NCBI RefSeq assembly: GCF_011299575.1
Contig: NZ_CP049863.1
Span: 434,001 to 498,000, forward strand
Source of the DNA: Leucobacter viscericola
Lineage (GTDB): Bacteria > Actinomycetota > Actinomycetes > Actinomycetales > Microbacteriaceae
Reading direction: 5' to 3'
DNA: 64,000 nucleotides
Each line of letters begins with the position of its first letter. Position 1 is the first letter of the stretch. The notes below the pieces were generated by a model. That model was not told the origin of the DNA. It did not search any database and saw only the letters and a list, made by a program, of their open reading frames with translations. This document shows, one piece after another, positions 61,516 through 64,000 of this stretch. The translations under genes were made by a program, and so were the position numbers.

Positions 61516-62538
61516 CTACTCTCCGTGAGCCTTCTCGTTCGCTCCAAGATGCAGCGTTTCGCCGGCCTTTGCAGCCTCGCGACGCATCTTCACGACGCTC
61601 GCGATGGTGGCTACCGCCATCGCAAGCACGATGAACCCGAGAGACATCATGGTGCTGATGTCGGGCACGTTGACATGCTCACCGCCGTTAATAAAGGGCA
61701 GCTCGTTTTCGTGCAGAGCGTGCAAGATCAGCTTCACGCCAATGAAGGCGAGGATCGCAGCAATACCGTACTTAAGGTACTCGAGTCGCTCAAGCAGACC
61801 ACCGAGCAAGAAGTAGAGCTGGCGCAGACCCATCAGCGCAAACACGTTCGCGGTAAAGACAATGAACGGGCTCTGGGTGATACCGAAGATCGCGGGGATC
61901 GAGTCGAGCGCAAACAGCAGGTCGGTCGCACCGAGCGAAATGAGCACCAGAAGGAAGGGAGTGAACATACGCTTGCCGTCAACAACCGTGCGCAACTTGC
62001 CGCCGTCGTAGTCGTCGCTGAACGGCAAGACCTGCTTCACCTTACGAATCAGCCAGCTGTCGCCCTGATCCTCGTGTCCACCCGGCTTGACCTGCTGCCA
62101 AGCAGTCCACACGAGCCAGGCACCGAAGATGAAGAAGATCCAGATAAAGCGCTCGATAAGTGCCGCACCAGCGAGGATGAAGATGCCCCGGAAGATAAGT
62201 GCGAGCACGATGCCGATCATGAGAGCCCGCTGCTGGTAGGCACTCGGCACCTTAAAGGCGCCAAGGATCAGCACAAACACAAACAGGTTGTCGATCGACA
62301 GGCTGTACTCGGTGAGCCAACCCGCCAAGAACTCGGTGCCGTGCTGCACATCCCCCAGCAAGAAGATGATGCCCGCAAAGATAAGGGCGAGCAAGACATA
62401 AAAACCCACCCAGAGACTCGATTCGCGCATGGATGGCACGTGAGGTCGACGAATGATTAGGGCGAGGTCGAGGATCAGGATCGCGACCAGCACGACCATC
62501 GATCCAATTTCAAACCCGAGAGGAAGAACTGAAGTCAA
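61516..62538 (-). CDS. TerC/Alx-family membrane protein
   Basis: 340 residues with about nine membrane segments. The family acidic motifs are SLSIDNLFVFVLI and ATDLLFALDSIPAIFGIT. Recent work links TerC/Alx proteins with manganese export. The start is TTG at 62538; the leader region upstream carries a manganese riboswitch motif. It is followed by the leu leader region. Confidence 0.9.
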   Translation of the reverse strand: MTSVLPLGFEIGSMVVLVAILILDLALIIRRPHVPSMRESSLWVGFYVLLALIFAGIIFLLGDVQHGTEFLAGWLTEYSLSIDNLFVFVLILGAFKVPSAYQQRALMIGIVLALIFRGIFILAGAALIERFIWIFFIFGAWLVWTAWQQVKPGGHEDQGDSWLIRKVKQVLPFSDDYDGGKLRTVVDGKRMFTPFLLVLISLGATDLLFALDSIPAIFGITQSPFIVFTANVFALMGLRQLYFLLGGLLERLEYLKYGIAAILAFIGVKLILHALHENELPFINGGEHVNVPDISTMMSLGFIVLAMAVATIASVVKMRREAAKAGETLHLGANEKAHGE

Positions 62539-62579
62539 CTGCGGTAACTCTTTCGGCTAGGCACTTTTGGGTGCGCGGA

Positions 62580-62708
62580 TTGCCGAAGGTCTCTTCCCGG
62601 CGAGGTGAGGATCCGCGCGGATCCTTCACAACACCGGCCAGCACCGGCGCCGCCACTGAGCGACGCGTATTGACGATACTGACGAAAGCAGGAATACTCC
62701 CCCTCGTT
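62580..62708 (-). promoter_or_regulatory. yybP-ykoY (manganese) riboswitch
   Basis: On the minus strand the conserved 5' core GGGGAGTA (near 62700) and 3' core GAGACCTTCGGC (62582-62593) are present, with P1 pairing CGAGG to CTTCG. The CGTCA motif in between and the GC-rich variable stem fit the family. It ends 42 bases before the terC start. The gene downstream is a common target of this Mn2+-sensing class. Confidence 0.82.
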
Positions 62709-62815
62709 CGCAATAAGTGTACTGTGCCGCGCTTGGTTTTGCCGCCGAATCCAGTTTTCTGTTTCGATCGCTGCGCTAGCATTGGCTCGACCGTGACCAC
62801 CCACGAGAGGTACCC

Positions 62816-63607
62816 GTGAGTAATCGATCCAACAATTCCATTCAGCGCAGCGGCGACCGCGGCCCGGGTTTCGCTTCGCGCACCCTCGCGGGGTTTATCT
62901 TCGCGAGTCGTTGGTTGCAGGCTCCGCTGTATCTTGGGCTGATTATCGCGCAGGGCATCTATGTCGTGTTGTTCTTTGTTGAACTCTGGCACCTCTTCGA
63001 GAAGATTTTCGAAACCGGAAAGTTCAACGAAACCGATGTGATGCTCAGTGTGCTCGCGCTCATTGACATCGTGATGATCGCGAACCTGCTGATCATGGTA
63101 ATTATCGGCGGCTACGAGACCTTCGTTTCGAAGATCCGAGTCGACGGCCACCACGACGAGCCCGACTGGCTTTCCCACGTCAACGCGAACCTGCTGAAGG
63201 TGAAGCTGGCGATCTCGATCATTTCGATTTCGTCGATCCATCTTCTGAAGACCTTTATCGAGGTCGGTCGCATGGATAACGGCATCGTGAAGGATTCAGC
63301 CGGAACGGTGATCTACTCAAGCACCGGCGTGTTCTGGGAGGTCATGATCCACCTCGCGTTCATCGTCTCGGCACTCGCGCTCGCCTGGATCGATCACCTG
63401 AGCAAAAAGCACCCCGGTGATAGCCACGAGCAGGTCACGGCGGGCAGGATCGAGGCTGAGCTTATGCACCCGCGCGAGGTTGCCGTGACGGTCGCCGCGG
63501 CACCGGCCACTCCGGCCGCCCCCGCGGATGGCTTTGTTACTGTGCGGCTGCCCGCTGGCACACAACTGCCCGACGGTGCCGAGGTCGTCGAGCACCACCC
63601 GCGCTAG
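62816..63607 (+). CDS. UPF0114 / YqhA-family membrane protein
   Basis: 263 residues with four membrane segments (about 30-60, 78-105, 140-165, 185-207). Matches UPF0114 in ALIDIVMIANLLIMVIIGGYETF and WLSHVNANLLKVKLAISIISISSIHLL. It has a C-terminal tail of about 50 residues, Ala/Pro-rich. Function unknown. GTG start at 62816, divergent from terC. Confidence 0.85.
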   Translation: MSNRSNNSIQRSGDRGPGFASRTLAGFIFASRWLQAPLYLGLIIAQGIYVVLFFVELWHLFEKIFETGKFNETDVMLSVLALIDIVMIANLLIMVIIGGYETFVSKIRVDGHHDEPDWLSHVNANLLKVKLAISIISISSIHLLKTFIEVGRMDNGIVKDSAGTVIYSSTGVFWEVMIHLAFIVSALALAWIDHLSKKHPGDSHEQVTAGRIEAELMHPREVAVTVAAAPATPAAPADGFVTVRLPAGTQLPDGAEVVEHHPR

Positions 63608-63628
63608 TTTTGCCGCTAAGCTAGACCG

Positions 63629-63642
63629 GTGCCTTCGGGCAC
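63629..63642 (+). terminator. Small UUCG-loop hairpin after the UPF0114 gene
   Basis: GTGCC-TTCG-GGCAC forms a 5-bp stem with a stable UUCG tetraloop seven bases before the tRNA. Possibly a terminator or processing site between the gene and the tRNA; no T-run. Confidence 0.4.
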
Positions 63643-63648
63643 ACTCAC

Positions 63649-63730
<82 letters not shown>

Positions 63731-63832
63731 CGTGTGACGGTTTTGCGCTCCCCCGGGGCCTCAGCCCCTTACCCGGTTTCGACGATTCCTGCTAGTCGCC
63801 AGCCATCAGGTAGCCCCGATATTTTTTGGGCC

Positions 63833-64000
63833 ATGAACCAAACTCCCCGTGCCCCGCGCCCATCGACCGAGCTTGAGGTATTTAGTACGGAGTTCTTAAG
63901 CCCCCATCTTGTGCGGGTTCGACTTGGCGGCGAGGGTTTTTCTGGGTTTGAGGATCGACCCGAAACCGACAAGTACGTAAAGCTCAAGTTCGTTACTCCT
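63833..64000 (+). CDS. Siderophore-interacting protein (N-terminal part, cut by window edge)
   Basis: 56 residues visible. After a variable start, ELEVFSTEFLSPHLVRVRLGGEGFSGF and DKYVKLKF match the FAD-binding start of the siderophore-interacting protein family (ViuB type), which releases iron from siderophores. No stop in the window. The 100 bases upstream show no clear DtxR site. Confidence 0.82.
   Translation, partial: MNQTPRAPRPSTELEVFSTEFLSPHLVRVRLGGEGFSGFEDRPETDKYVKLKFVTP

Noticed and set aside
61450..62460. A long plus-strand frame opposite terC
   Set aside because: Charged low-complexity product that mirrors the membrane segments of terC.

Overview
The window is high-GC actinobacterial DNA. 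The protein families and gene order (leuC-leuD-murA-plsC-gpsA-ddl, a DUF3515 lipoprotein, thiL, recG, coaD, DUF177, rpmF, rnc, mutM, smc, ftsY, ffh, rpsP, a KH protein and rimM, all on the minus strand) fit the family Microbacteriaceae. Leucobacter or a close relative is my best guess; the genus is inferred, not shown.

Layout: 1-3.6 kb holds rimM (partial), a KH protein, rpsP, ffh and ftsY. 3.8-17.6 kb is a transport block: a branched-chain amino acid ABC operon (livHMGF, plus strand), a low-GC orphan gene, a TauE/SafE exporter, a gluABCD-type glutamate importer, a response regulator/histidine kinase/TAXI-lipoprotein operon and a separate branched-chain amino acid binding lipoprotein. smc follows (17.8-21.3 kb). 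21.4-36.2 kb is an accessory region: a VapBC pair, small enzymes and regulators, an OsmC-ACT-ArsR operon, isocitrate lyase, a membrane-anchored molybdopterin oxidoreductase, rifampin ADP-ribosyltransferase, AT-rich membrane/XRE genes, a broken IS30 transposase, an AraC/GyrI regulator and a divergent SRPBCC/ArsR pair. Housekeeping genes resume with mutM, rnc, rpmF, DUF177 and coaD (36.3-39.2 kb), then a NarL-type two-component system with an ABC transporter, recG and the divergent rsmD. A GABA catabolic operon (gabT-gabD) with its divergent PucR-type regulator follows (46.4-51.1 kb), then a lipase-like gene, thiL, a DUF3515 lipoprotein, a DUF559 gene, ddl, gpsA, plsC, murA, leuD and leuC. The window ends with terC, a UPF0114 membrane protein, tRNA-Leu(UAG) and the start of a siderophore-interacting protein.

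The most interesting signals are regulatory or repetitive. A 74-bp palindromic repeat occurs three times, with compensatory changes in its stem, and two copies bracket the DUF559 gene. An unannotated leucine leader peptide and hairpin precede leuC, and a yybP-ykoY (manganese) riboswitch precedes terC. The 16-bp gap between the SRPBCC and ArsR genes is itself a perfect palindrome containing two overlapping -10 boxes. Direct repeats at about 11-bp spacing lie between the TAXI gene and gluA. An 11-bp inverted repeat lies in the gabT/pucR gap. Tandem 22-bp units precede the XRE gene. All are sequence observations; their functions are inferred.
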